NCBI GenBank assembly: GCA_025355395.1
Contig: JANXZT010000100.1
Coordinates: forward strand, 1-8,646
Reading direction: 5' to 3'
Length of the DNA: 8,646 nucleotides
From: Betaproteobacteria bacterium
GTDB lineage: Bacteria; Pseudomonadota; Gammaproteobacteria; Burkholderiales; Casimicrobiaceae
How positions within the stretch are numbered: position 1 is the stretch's first letter; each line of letters starts with the position of its first letter. Under the pieces are notes generated by a model that saw only the letters and a program-made list of their open reading frames with translations, did no database searches and was not told the origin of the DNA. Shown here in pieces: positions 1 through 5,957 of the stretch. The position numbers and the translations under genes are program-made.

Positions 1-199
1 TCGGGTAGACCTCGACCTTGACCTTGCCGTTGGTGCGTTCCTCGGCGAGTTTCTTGAAGTATTCGGCGCCCTTGCCCTTCGGCGTGTTGACGGCGACGAC
101 GTGGCTGAACTTGATGACAATCGGCTGCTGCGCGTGGGCAACACCCGCGGCCGCGAGCAGCATCGACGCGGCGGCGACAACGGCGAGCTTGAGCCTCAT
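1..199 (-). CDS. TRAP transporter solute-binding protein, DctP family (5' part only)
   Basis: This is the first 66 codons of a gene that runs off the left edge. Residues 1-23 form a classic Sec signal peptide: a basic start (MRLKL), an Ala/Leu-rich core and an AHA cleavage site before QQ. The mature protein opens with IVIKFSHVVAVNTPKGKGAE, followed by a helix (YFKKLAEERTNGKVKVEVYP). This is the hallmark N-terminus of DctP-type periplasmic receptors of TRAP transporters, which bind organic acids such as C4-dicarboxylates and hand them to a DctQ/DctM membrane pair. The ATG at 197-199 is well supported by AAGGAGG (complement of 205-211) 5 nt upstream. The ligand cannot be told from this fragment. 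The dctQ and dctM partners, if present, would lie beyond position 1. The gene follows tilS on the same strand after 81 nt, but a functional link to tilS is unlikely. Confidence 0.85.
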   Translation of the reverse strand, partial: MRLKLAVVAAASMLLAAAGVAHAQQPIVIKFSHVVAVNTPKGKGAEYFKKLAEERTNGKVKVEVYP

Positions 200-249
200 C
201 TGAACCTCCTTCGAAAGACGGAATCGCAAGGTGATGCCGGACGGGAAGG

Positions 250-280
250 CAGTGATTAAGCCCGCCAATGGCGGTCACTG
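250..280 (-). terminator. Possible hairpin terminator after tilS
   Basis: Directly after the tilS stop codon, CAGTGA (250-255) is complementary to TCACTG (275-280). Inside them, CCGCC (262-266) pairs with GGCGG (270-274) around a 3-nt loop, leaving a 6-nt bulge on one side. The position between tilS and the dctP-like gene suits a terminator or transcript-end structure. There is no T-tract on the minus strand, so intrinsic termination is doubtful. Confidence 0.3.
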
Positions 281-1768
281 TCAACCGCGCGCGGGTGGTT
301 GCGACGGCGCCAAATCCGGGGCCGGCAAGAGTGCGGCCGCGGGTTGGCTGCGAGGCGCCGGAAGCCAGCACAATACGTAGCCAGGGGCGTCCTCGCCCGC
401 CTGAAACGCGACGTCCACGCCGAGCTTCGGTACGGCCGCCAAAGTTTCACCGCACCATACCAGCGGCCAGCTGCCGCGCTCCCAGGCGGGAATACCTTGG
501 GTTCGAAACAGTGTGGCAACGGATTGTCGGGGCCGGTTGCGGGCCAGTTGCAGACGCTCGCCGCCATGTCGCGACCGCAGCACAACCGGCCCATCCGCGA
601 TGCGGCTGGCGCAGAGGCCCGCACCTTTCGCTGCGCCAAAAAGCAGCGTGCCACCCGGTAGCGCCAACGCGGATTCACCGCGCCAGGGGAACGCGAAGGT
701 TTGCGCAACTGTCGGCGCATGCACGACTATCCGGCCGCGATGCATGCCGATTTCGGCGCCGTCATGGCGGAGCTGCACTCGGGAATCACTGCGGGCATGC
801 AGGCATTGCGCCATGATTGCGTCCAACCGGGCGGTGGATGGCAGGAGCAGGTCGTGCCGGCGCAGGAACCAGCGCATCAGATTGCGGGCGCGCGCCGCAT
901 GCGATGTCGCCAGTGCGGCAAAGGCAACACGATCGAGCGCAAGTCCGAACACCGCGTCATCGCACGCGATGGCTGCAGCATCGAGGCGCGCCAGCTCGTC
1001 GAGCAATTCGGCGGCCTCCGCCTGGTGTCGCGCGGCGCGCACGAGCGTAGCGGGATAACCGGGAAAAGCCTCGCGCAACGCCGGCACGATGTCATGCCGC
1101 AGCGCATTGCGCTTTATCGCGGTGTCGACGTTCGATTCATCCACGACAAAGTGGATGGCGCGCGCGCCGGCGCAGGCCGCAATGGCCGCTGCGGGCAGAT
1201 GAAGTAACGGGCGGAGCAGCAGCGGTTCGCGGCCGCGTCGCCGACGGGCAGGCATTGCGGCGACGCCATGCGGACCGGCGCCGCGCAACAACTGCAGCAG
1301 CACCGTTTCGGCCTGGTCATCGGCGTGATGGGCGAGCGCGACAGCATCAGCGCGCGCACCCATCAACACGCGATAGCGCGCCTCGCGTGCGACGGCTTCC
1401 CGGCTCATGCCACCGCGTCGCGAAATCGTCACGCGCTCGATCACCAGCGGAATGCCGCGCTGTTCGCATTGACTGGCGCAAAACTCCGTCCAGTGGTCGG
1501 CGTGGCGCGAGAGCCCGTGGTGCACATGCAGGGCCGACAGGGTGAACGGGAGCGCGCCTCGCAACCGCGCCAGTGTGTCCATGAGCACCATCGAATCGCG
1601 GCCGCCGGAAAGCGCGACGGCGATCACCGGCGCCGATGATGTTGGCGCGTGCACTGCAGATGTTGCCGCGACCGTGGCGGTGAATTCGGTAAGCGCGGAC
1701 CGCACGGCCCGATCGACCGATTCGGTCTGCGCGCCTCTCGCGAGCGCCATGGCGTTGCGTCCACGCAC
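281..1768 (-). CDS. tilS: tRNA(Ile)-lysidine synthetase TilS
   Basis: This cytoplasmic enzyme uses ATP and lysine to convert C34 of the CAU-anticodon tRNA-Ile to lysidine. The tRNA then reads AUA as Ile and is charged correctly; the function is normally essential. The 495-residue product has the N-type ATP-pyrophosphatase PP-loop SGGRDS (54-59), then HVHHGL (81-86), AHHADDQAETVLLQLLRGAG (146-165) and the DESNVDTAIKRNALRHDIVP segment (190-209) typical of TilS. A substrate-binding middle domain follows. The C-terminal domain (about 390-470) carries LRSRHGGERLQLA and LFRTQGIPAWERGSWPLVW. The start is uncertain. GTG at 1768 lies 4 nt after the accA stop, and ATG at 1750 gives 489 residues; neither has a clear Shine-Dalgarno sequence. 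Close spacing suggests translation coupled to accA. The residues after about 470 are Pro/Ala-rich and probably disordered. Confidence 0.96.
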   Translation of the reverse strand: MRGRNAMALARGAQTESVDRAVRSALTEFTATVAATSAVHAPTSSAPVIAVALSGGRDSMVLMDTLARLRGALPFTLSALHVHHGLSRHADHWTEFCASQCEQRGIPLVIERVTISRRGGMSREAVAREARYRVLMGARADAVALAHHADDQAETVLLQLLRGAGPHGVAAMPARRRRGREPLLLRPLLHLPAAAIAACAGARAIHFVVDESNVDTAIKRNALRHDIVPALREAFPGYPATLVRAARHQAEAAELLDELARLDAAAIACDDAVFGLALDRVAFAALATSHAARARNLMRWFLRRHDLLLPSTARLDAIMAQCLHARSDSRVQLRHDGAEIGMHRGRIVVHAPTVAQTFAFPWRGESALALPGGTLLFGAAKGAGLCASRIADGPVVLRSRHGGERLQLARNRPRQSVATLFRTQGIPAWERGSWPLVWCGETLAAVPKLGVDVAFQAGEDAPGYVLCWLPAPRSQPAAALLPAPDLAPSQPPARG

Positions 1769-1772
1769 CGGC

Positions 1773-2741
1773 TCAGCCGGTCGGGATTTCCTTGAATTTC
1801 CCGTAGCCGAGGATCTTGTCCTCGCGCGCCTCGAGCAGCGCGTCGAGCGGCTGGTCCTGCATCTGCCGCAGCGCTTCGGTCAGCGATTTCTTGAGCGAGA
1901 CCATCATGGCTGCGTGATCACGGTGCGCGCCGCCCAGAGGCTCGTTGATCACCTTGTCGATCAATCCCAGTTGCTTCAATCGTGCGGCGGTGATGCCGAG
2001 AATTTCCGCGGCCGCGGGCGCCTGTTCGGCGGATTTCCACAATATGGACGCACATCCCTCGGGCGAAATGACGGAGAAGGTCGAGTACTGCAGCATCAGC
2101 ATCAGGTCGCCGATGGCGATGGCCAGTGCGCCGCCCGACCCACCCTCGCCGATCACCGTGGCGATGATCGGTGTCCGCAGGCCGGCCATCTCGTACAGAT
2201 TGCGCCCGATCGCCTCCGACTGCCCGCGTTCTTCGGCGCCGATGCCAGGATAGGCGCCTGGCGTGTCGATGAAGGTAAAAAGCGGCAGCCCGAACTTCTC
2301 GGCCAGTTTCATGAGCCGCAGCGCCTTGCGGTAACCCTCCGGCCGCGGCATGCCGAAGTTGCGGCGGATTTTTTCCTTGGTATCGCGGCCCTTCTGGTGC
2401 CCGAGCACCATGCACGGCTGTCCATTGAATCGCGCGAGTCCGCCGACGATCGCGGCATCGTCGGCGAAGCCTCTGTCCCCATGCAGCTCGCGGAAATCGC
2501 CGAAAAGGCCGCCGACGTAATCGAGGGTATAGGGGCGCTGGGGATGACGCGCGACCTGCGCAATCTGCCACGAGGTCAGCTTGCTGTAGATATCGCGGGT
2601 GAGCTGCTGGCTCTTTTTCTGCAGCCGGTTGATCTCATCCGAAAGGTCGACCGCGGAGTCCTCATGCACATAGCGCAGCTCGTCGATCTTTGCCTGCAAC
2701 TCGGCAATCGGCTGCTCGAAATCGAGGAAGGTCTGTTTCAT
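1773..2741 (-). CDS. accA: Acetyl-CoA carboxylase carboxyltransferase subunit alpha AccA
   Basis: AccA pairs with AccD to form the carboxyltransferase that moves the carboxyl group from biotin on AccB to acetyl-CoA, making malonyl-CoA for fatty-acid synthesis. The 322-residue product is full length (E. coli AccA is 319) and can be aligned by eye along its whole length. It has the N-terminal helix FLDFEQPIAELQAKID (5-20), AQVARHPQRPYTLDYV (61-76), GHQKGRDTKEKIRRNFGMP (114-132), IDTPGAYPG (158-166), the oxyanion glycine run GEGGSGGALA (198-207) and SPEGCASILWKSAEQAP (226-242). The ATG at 2741 fits the family N-terminus exactly, so the 77 in-frame codons upstream are not coding. The Shine-Dalgarno sequence is weak. 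tilS follows after 4 nt. A -10-like TATCAT sits just upstream, and the inverted-repeat element separates the gene from the acetyltransferase gene. Confidence 0.97.
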   Translation of the reverse strand: MKQTFLDFEQPIAELQAKIDELRYVHEDSAVDLSDEINRLQKKSQQLTRDIYSKLTSWQIAQVARHPQRPYTLDYVGGLFGDFRELHGDRGFADDAAIVGGLARFNGQPCMVLGHQKGRDTKEKIRRNFGMPRPEGYRKALRLMKLAEKFGLPLFTFIDTPGAYPGIGAEERGQSEAIGRNLYEMAGLRTPIIATVIGEGGSGGALAIAIGDLMLMLQYSTFSVISPEGCASILWKSAEQAPAAAEILGITAARLKQLGLIDKVINEPLGGAHRDHAAMMVSLKKSLTEALRQMQDQPLDALLEAREDKILGYGKFKEIPTG

Positions 2742-2764
2742 GAGCGCGGTTAGGAGTGGCGCGC

Positions 2765-2770
2765 ATGATA
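2765..2770 (-). promoter_or_regulatory. Possible -10 box for accA-tilS
   Basis: On the minus strand TATCAT (5 of 6 matches to TATAAT) lies 23 nt upstream of the accA ATG, which would give a very short leader. No good -35 hexamer is seen at 16-18 nt spacing; the nearest candidate, TTCACC, is 21 nt away. The call is tentative. Confidence 0.3.
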
Positions 2771-2810
2771 GCGCAATGTGCTCATCCTGCGGGTGAAGGA
2801 GGGCGGGACC

Positions 2811-2895
2811 AGTAAGTAGGGTCAGAGACGACTTTCGCGCTGGCCACTTTGGCGAGCGACGATGGTGGGGAAAGTCGTCTCTGACCCTACTTATT
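2811..2895. repeat. 85-bp inverted-repeat element, MITE- or REP-like
   Basis: Bases 2813-2836 are the exact reverse complement of 2870-2893, giving perfect 24-nt arms. One further pair (2811/2895) matches beyond a single mismatch. The 33-nt centre contains its own hairpin: 2838-2846 pairs with 2850-2858 at 8 of 9 positions around a CTT loop. Each arm has GTAG close to its outer end (2816-2819, and CTAC at 2887-2890), followed by GGTCAGAGACGAC. REP sequences mobilised by RAYT transposases also carry a GTAG tetranucleotide, so kinship with REP/REPIN or MITE elements is possible. It is not shown here, because only one copy is in view and no target-site duplication is evident. The element lies between the acetyltransferase gene and accA, and its right edge holds the acetyltransferase TAA. 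It could also act as a transcript barrier, though it has no T-tract. Confidence 0.75.
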
Positions 2896-3451
2896 CCCGC
2901 GGCCGTCCGCTGGCAAGCGCGGGCAGCAGCATCTCGATGTGCGCAATGCCGTCTTCGTCGTAGGGCGCGCACGCCGGCGCGAATCCCAACCCTTCATAGA
3001 ACCGGCGCAGATGTTGCTGCGCGCCGAGGCGAATGGCGAAACCGGGAAACGCGGCACGAGTGCGCGCCACCCCTTCCTCCATCAACGCCCAGCCGAGCCC
3101 GATGCCTCGATACCCGGGATGGGTGATAACCCGGCCGATGGAGGGTTCCGCATACTTCTGTCGCGGTGGCAGTACGCGCAGGTAAGCGACGAGCGCTTCG
3201 TGCCCTCCGGCCGGGGCCGCTCGCCAGCCAAGGAGATGATGCGCGTTGGCATCATGTCCATCGGGATCCAGGAATGCGCACCCTTGCTCGACGACAAAGA
3301 CGGCGGCGCGAAGCGCAAGTGCTGCGTAGAGCTCCGAAGGCTGCAGCGAACCGAAGGCGCTCCACTGCCAATGCACGGGGGGAAACCGCCGCGCAGCCGC
3401 CGGGCCTGATCCGGCCGGGCCCGGGGATCCTGACACGCGGGTTTCGTCCAT
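2891..3451 (-). CDS. elaA: ElaA-like GNAT family N-acetyltransferase
   Basis: This is a cytoplasmic acetyl-CoA-dependent acetyltransferase of the ElaA subgroup of the GNAT superfamily; the natural acceptor is not established. In the 186-residue product the sequence matches E. coli ElaA block by block: LRAAVFVVEQGCAFLDPDGHD (47-67), HHLLGW (71-76), the acetyl-CoA-binding region IGRVITHPGYRGIGLGWALM (105-124), LGAQQHLRRFYEGLGF (142-157) and YDEDGIAHIEM (164-174). The start is uncertain. ATG at 3451 adds a Pro/Gly/Ala-rich leader of about 25 residues. GTG at 3376, opening VHWQWSAF, gives 161 residues, nearer the usual family length of about 150. Neither has an obvious ribosome binding site. The TAA stop (2891-2893) is inside the inverted-repeat element, which suggests the element's arrival fixed the present C-terminus (SGRPRE). 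Confidence 0.88.
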   Translation of the reverse strand: MDETRVSGSPGPAGSGPAAARRFPPVHWQWSAFGSLQPSELYAALALRAAVFVVEQGCAFLDPDGHDANAHHLLGWRAAPAGGHEALVAYLRVLPPRQKYAEPSIGRVITHPGYRGIGLGWALMEEGVARTRAAFPGFAIRLGAQQHLRRFYEGLGFAPACAPYDEDGIAHIEMLLPALASGRPRE

Positions 3452-3597
3452 GCGGCCAACATAGCGCACCGGAGGCCGCTGGTCGAGATCGTCGTGACGC
3501 TCCCCGCCCAATGCTCATCCGGGCTCCCCCGCTTGCGTCGGATCGACACCGCGGAAATGCCGGCGGAGTTGCCATGTCGCGGCCGTAAGCCCTGCTT

Positions 3598-4077
3598 TCA
3601 CGCGACATTCTCCTGCGCTACGATGGGCTTGCTTGAAGATTCCCCCGCATGATCGGAGCCACCCATCGCCGCTGCAATTCGCGCGAAATCGCCGGCAGGG
3701 ATGCGCAGCGCGCCGAACCGAAAGCACGCGCCCCAGTGCTGCTTGCTGTGAATGAAGGTAAGTTGATCGAGGAGCGGCTTGATCGGTGCAGGGGTGCTTG
3801 GCCGATAATCGACGGCCACCCGGAAGGCCGATGAGCCATCCTCCTGCTCGACGCGGTATAGATAACCGTCGGTCACATCGCCGAGCGCGGTGAAGGCCTG
3901 CAGCGGCTCGCCCTTCGGGTCGAAGGTGCGCGGCGAATAGAAAACGAAACCGTCGCCCGCCCGCACCCGTTCGAGCACTCCCGGGCGACCCTGGTTGAGC
4001 TCGGCATAGGCGCCAGCACGAGCGCGTTCCGCGCGATCCTGTGCTACTACTGCGATCCAGTATTGCGGTTCCTGCAT
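3598..4077 (-). CDS. EVE domain-containing protein
   Basis: The 159-residue product is essentially a single EVE domain, a PUA-like fold related to YTH domains and thought to recognise modified bases in nucleic acid; the role of this stand-alone form is unknown. Recognisable blocks are YWIAVVAQDRAERA (6-19), the loop GAYAELNQGRPGVLERVRAGD (22-42), FVFYSPR (44-50), QAFTALGDVTDGYLYRVE (60-77), FRVAVDYR (85-92) and FIHSKQHWGACFRFGALRIP (108-127). The Ser/Lys/Glu-rich tail after about 140 looks disordered. The start at 4077 is chosen because GGAGG lies 5 nt upstream. An in-frame ATG at 4089 would place that GGAGG inside the coding region and has no site of its own. It is flanked by gaps of 197 and 146 nt, so it is probably its own unit. 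No restriction or modification gene is nearby. Confidence 0.88.
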   Translation of the reverse strand: MQEPQYWIAVVAQDRAERARAGAYAELNQGRPGVLERVRAGDGFVFYSPRTFDPKGEPLQAFTALGDVTDGYLYRVEQEDGSSAFRVAVDYRPSTPAPIKPLLDQLTFIHSKQHWGACFRFGALRIPAGDFARIAAAMGGSDHAGESSSKPIVAQENVA

Positions 4078-4082
4078 GGAAT

Positions 4083-4087
4083 CCTCC
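4083..4087 (-). promoter_or_regulatory. Shine-Dalgarno site of the EVE-domain gene
   Basis: GGAGG on the minus strand lies 5 nt before the ATG at 4077. Its first G is also the last base of a competing in-frame ATG (4087-4089), so it argues for the downstream start. Confidence 0.65.
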
Positions 4088-4220
4088 ATGAGTGCGACGG
4101 GGCGCGGGCATCGTGACCAACCTCGAGCGTGACGCGCCGGATGGCGGGCGTCGTGCGTGCACTTTGACGGCGACGCCAATGGCGCGCTATTGCACCGACG
4201 GATGAGCCCGCACGCAGGCG

Positions 4221-4256
4221 CCCCGGCATGGCCGGGGATGCAACCGCGAAGCGCGG
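4221..4256 (-). terminator. Tandem hairpins after the methyltransferase-like gene
   Basis: Two compact hairpins lie 18-54 nt past the stop codon at 4275. In transcription order they are CCGCG/CGCGG (4244-4256, 3-nt loop) and the stronger CCCCGGC/GCCGGGG (4221-4237, 3-nt loop, 7 GC pairs). No T-run follows, so they are better read as a transcript-end or RNA-stabilising structure than as a proven intrinsic terminator. The rest of the gap up to the EVE-domain gene shows no further signal I can support. Confidence 0.4.
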
Positions 4257-4274
4257 ATCGTGACGCGGATGGCG

Positions 4275-4703
4275 CTACCGCAGAAACGGAATGAAGCGCG
4301 CGGTGCGCTCGCGGTACGCGGCGTAGCCCAGATGCAGTTTCGTGAGTGCGACTTCCTCGATGGCCGCCTTGAGATGCAGCACGAATGCGAGCATCAGCAG
4401 CGCGGCGCCCCGCCACCACACCGGATCCCGGATGAGAAGTCCGAGCGCCACCAGCAGCACCGCGAGGTACATGGGATGGCGCACGAATCGATACGGACCG
4501 CTTTCGATCAATCGTCCCTCGATCTTCGGCAGCGGGCGTATGTTGAAATTGCCGGGACGGTTGGCCGCGAGCGCCCAAATGCCGAGCAGCCCCCCGGCCG
4601 CGATCACCGCGAATGCAACCGGATGTGAGGCCGCGCCGACGCGGGGCCACGCCATCGCGGCAAGCAGCGCGAACTGCAGGCCAACAAGAACAATCGAGCG
4701 CAA
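4275..4703 (-). CDS. Isoprenylcysteine carboxyl methyltransferase-like integral membrane protein
   Basis: This 142-residue inner-membrane protein has hydrophobic segments at about 3-20, 28-47, 78-92 and 98-112. It carries the motif GPYRFVRHPMYLA (69-81), followed by EE (116-117) and the C-terminal YAAYRERTARFIPFLR. This pattern (RHPxY, acidic pair, Y..Y..(R)..RFIP) is shared by bacterial members of the ICMT/phospholipid-methyltransferase superfamily, which bind S-adenosylmethionine near the cytoplasmic face. Bacteria generally lack prenylated CaaX proteins, so the substrate is unknown; lipid or small-molecule methylation is a guess. No ATG or GTG fits the N-terminus. The best start is TTG at 4703, with GGAGG (complement of 4708-4712) 4 nt before it. 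The next in-frame Met (residue 17) would remove the first membrane helix. The gene is transcribed away from the dmlA-like gene, with 67 nt between them. Confidence 0.85.
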   Translation of the reverse strand: MRSIVLVGLQFALLAAMAWPRVGAASHPVAFAVIAAGGLLGIWALAANRPGNFNIRPLPKIEGRLIESGPYRFVRHPMYLAVLLVALGLLIRDPVWWRGAALLMLAFVLHLKAAIEEVALTKLHLGYAAYRERTARFIPFLR

Positions 4704-4707
4704 TGCG

Positions 4708-4712
4708 CCTCC
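4708..4712 (-). promoter_or_regulatory. Shine-Dalgarno site supporting a TTG start
   Basis: GGAGG on the minus strand lies 4 nt upstream of the TTG at 4701-4703. It is the main evidence for that rare start codon. An ATG a few bases further upstream is out of frame. Confidence 0.5.
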
Positions 4713-4717
4713 GGCAT

Positions 4718-4746
4718 TTGGTCGGCGGGTCAGGTTAACCTAGAAT
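4718..4746 (+). promoter_or_regulatory. Possible sigma-70 promoter with palindromic operator for the dmlA-like gene
   Basis: TTGGTC (4718-4723), a 17-nt spacer and TAGAAT (4741-4746, 5 of 6 matches to TATAAT) form a plausible promoter about 25 nt before the dmlA start codon. The perfect 10-bp palindrome AGGTTAACCT (4732-4741) touches the first base of the -10 box, where a repressor or activator could act. The -35 box is weak (3 of 6). Confidence 0.35.
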
Positions 4747-4770
4747 TGGCGCCAAGGAGGCATCGCTGCC

Positions 4771-5838
4771 ATGGCCACAACGCATCGGATTGCCGTAATC
4801 CCGGGAGACGGGATCGGACGTGAAGTCGTCCCACAGGGCCTGCGGGTGCTCGAAGCCGCGGCACGGCGGTTCGGTGTGCAGTTCCAGTGGGACCATTACC
4901 CGTGGAGCTGCGAGTACTACGCGCAGCACGGAAGGATGATGCCGGAGGACTGGTTCGAGCAGATCCGGCATCACGACGCGATTTATTTCGGCGCCGTGGG
5001 GTGGCCCGCAATCGTGCCCGATCACGTTTCGCTTTGGGGCTCGCTCATCAAATTTCGCCGGGAGTTCGACCAGTACGTCAACCTGCGCCCGTGCCGACTC
5101 ATGCCCGGCGTCCCGTCGCCGCTTGCCAATCGCGTTCCGGGCGATATCGATTTCGTGGTGGTGCGCGAGAACACCGAGGGCGAGTATTCCTCGGTGGGCG
5201 GTCGCATGTACGAAGGCACGGAGCGTGAGATCGTGTTTCAGCAATCGATCTTTTCCCGCCAGGGTGTAGATCGCATCCTGAAATTCGCGTTCGACCTGGC
5301 GCGCACGCGGCCGAAGCGCCATCTCACGTCGGCCACCAAGTCCAACGGCATTTCGATCACCATGCCGTATTGGGACGAGCGCTTCCAGCTCATGGCCAAG
5401 ACCTATCCCGAGGTGCGCATTGATCAATACCACATCGATATCCTGACCGCGCATTTCGTGCAGCGGCCGGAACGATTCGATGTGGTGGTGGGCTCGAATC
5501 TCTTCGGCGACATCCTGTCCGATCTCGGGCCCGCGGTTTGCGGCACGATCGGCATCGCGCCTTCGGCCAACATCAACCCACAGCGCAATTTCCCGTCGCT
5601 CTTCGAGCCGGTTCACGGTTCGGCGCCGGACATTTCCGGCAAAGGGGTCGCCAATCCGACCGGCCAGATCTGGAGCGGCGCAATGATGCTCGATCATCTG
5701 GGCCATCCCGAGGCCGGTAAGGCGATCGTCGATGCCATCGAGAAGATGCTGGCCGATCCCCGGGCGCCACGAACGCCTGACATGGGGGGCACCGCCAGCA
5801 CGGAGGACGTTGGCCGGGCCATCGCCGAGCTGCTGTAG
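4771..5838 (+). CDS. dmlA: D-malate / tartrate dehydrogenase (decarboxylating), DmlA/TtuC family
   Basis: This soluble NAD+-dependent beta-decarboxylating dehydrogenase most likely oxidises D-malate to pyruvate, CO2 and NADH. Relatives also accept L-tartrate, meso-tartrate and 3-isopropylmalate. The 355-residue product resembles E. coli DmlA (361) throughout: PGDGIGREV (11-19), CEYYAQHGRMMPEDW (47-61), AIYFGAVGWPAIVPDHVSLW (70-89), KFRREFDQYVNLRP (94-107), VVRENTEGEYSSVGGR (130-145), TSATKSN (186-192), HIDI (221-224), NLFGDILSDLGP (243-254) and HGSAPDISGKGVANP (282-296). Expected active-site residues are present (R96, R106, R132, Y139, K190, D223, D247, D251). D287 fits NAD+ rather than NADP+ use. 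The GAVGWP..VPDH..LWG block separates this clade from LeuB. The ATG is backed by AAGGAGG at 4754-4760. No dmlR-type LysR regulator or transporter is adjacent. Confidence 0.92.
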   Translation: MATTHRIAVIPGDGIGREVVPQGLRVLEAAARRFGVQFQWDHYPWSCEYYAQHGRMMPEDWFEQIRHHDAIYFGAVGWPAIVPDHVSLWGSLIKFRREFDQYVNLRPCRLMPGVPSPLANRVPGDIDFVVVRENTEGEYSSVGGRMYEGTEREIVFQQSIFSRQGVDRILKFAFDLARTRPKRHLTSATKSNGISITMPYWDERFQLMAKTYPEVRIDQYHIDILTAHFVQRPERFDVVVGSNLFGDILSDLGPAVCGTIGIAPSANINPQRNFPSLFEPVHGSAPDISGKGVANPTGQIWSGAMMLDHLGHPEAGKAIVDAIEKMLADPRAPRTPDMGGTASTEDVGRAIAELL

Positions 5839-5957
5839 CGCGCACTGCCGGTTTGCATTCGGGCACGGCACGTTGTCCGGGTTTGTGGCAGGATTACGTG
5901 CGGTAAATAAAGCCTTAGCCCGCGCACGGGCGCCGGCGCCTTTCTGGGGACCCCGTC
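5839..5957 (+). other. Spacer between dmlA and pntAA with nested palindromes
   Basis: This 119-nt gap holds no gene. Its right half is structured. GCCCG/CGGGC (5918-5922/5927-5931) makes a tight hairpin. CGTGCG (5897-5902) can instead pair with CGCACG (5923-5928), which excludes the first stem. GGCGCCGGCGCC (5929-5940) is a perfect 12-bp palindrome followed by TTTCT. The AT-rich GGTAAATAAAG (5902-5912) may include a promoter element, but no convincing -35/-10 pair was found. The region may serve as the dmlA transcript end, the pntAA leader, or both. Confidence 0.4.

Noticed and set aside
225..245. A sigma-54-like GG...GC element upstream of the dctP-like gene (minus strand, GGCATCACCTTGC).
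   Set aside because: Spacing between GG and GC is 9 nt where sigma-54 promoters require 10, and the first block is a poor match.
1542..2753. A 403-codon plus-strand open frame opposite accA and the tilS start.
   Set aside because: The opposite strand carries unambiguous AccA and TilS; this frame shows no motif of its own.
2742..2972. 77 extra in-frame codons upstream of accA.
   Set aside because: They read through the inverted repeat and the acetyltransferase gene, and AccA similarity begins exactly at the ATG at 2741.
4078..4650. Longer in-frame extension of the EVE-domain gene to 4650.
   Set aside because: It would overlap the methyltransferase-like gene in another frame; the translated extension has no domain, and GGAGG marks the start at 4077.
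4735..5871. A 378-codon minus-strand open frame opposite dmlA.
   Set aside because: Fully antisense to a clear dehydrogenase gene, with composition typical of a shadow frame and no ribosome binding site or domain.
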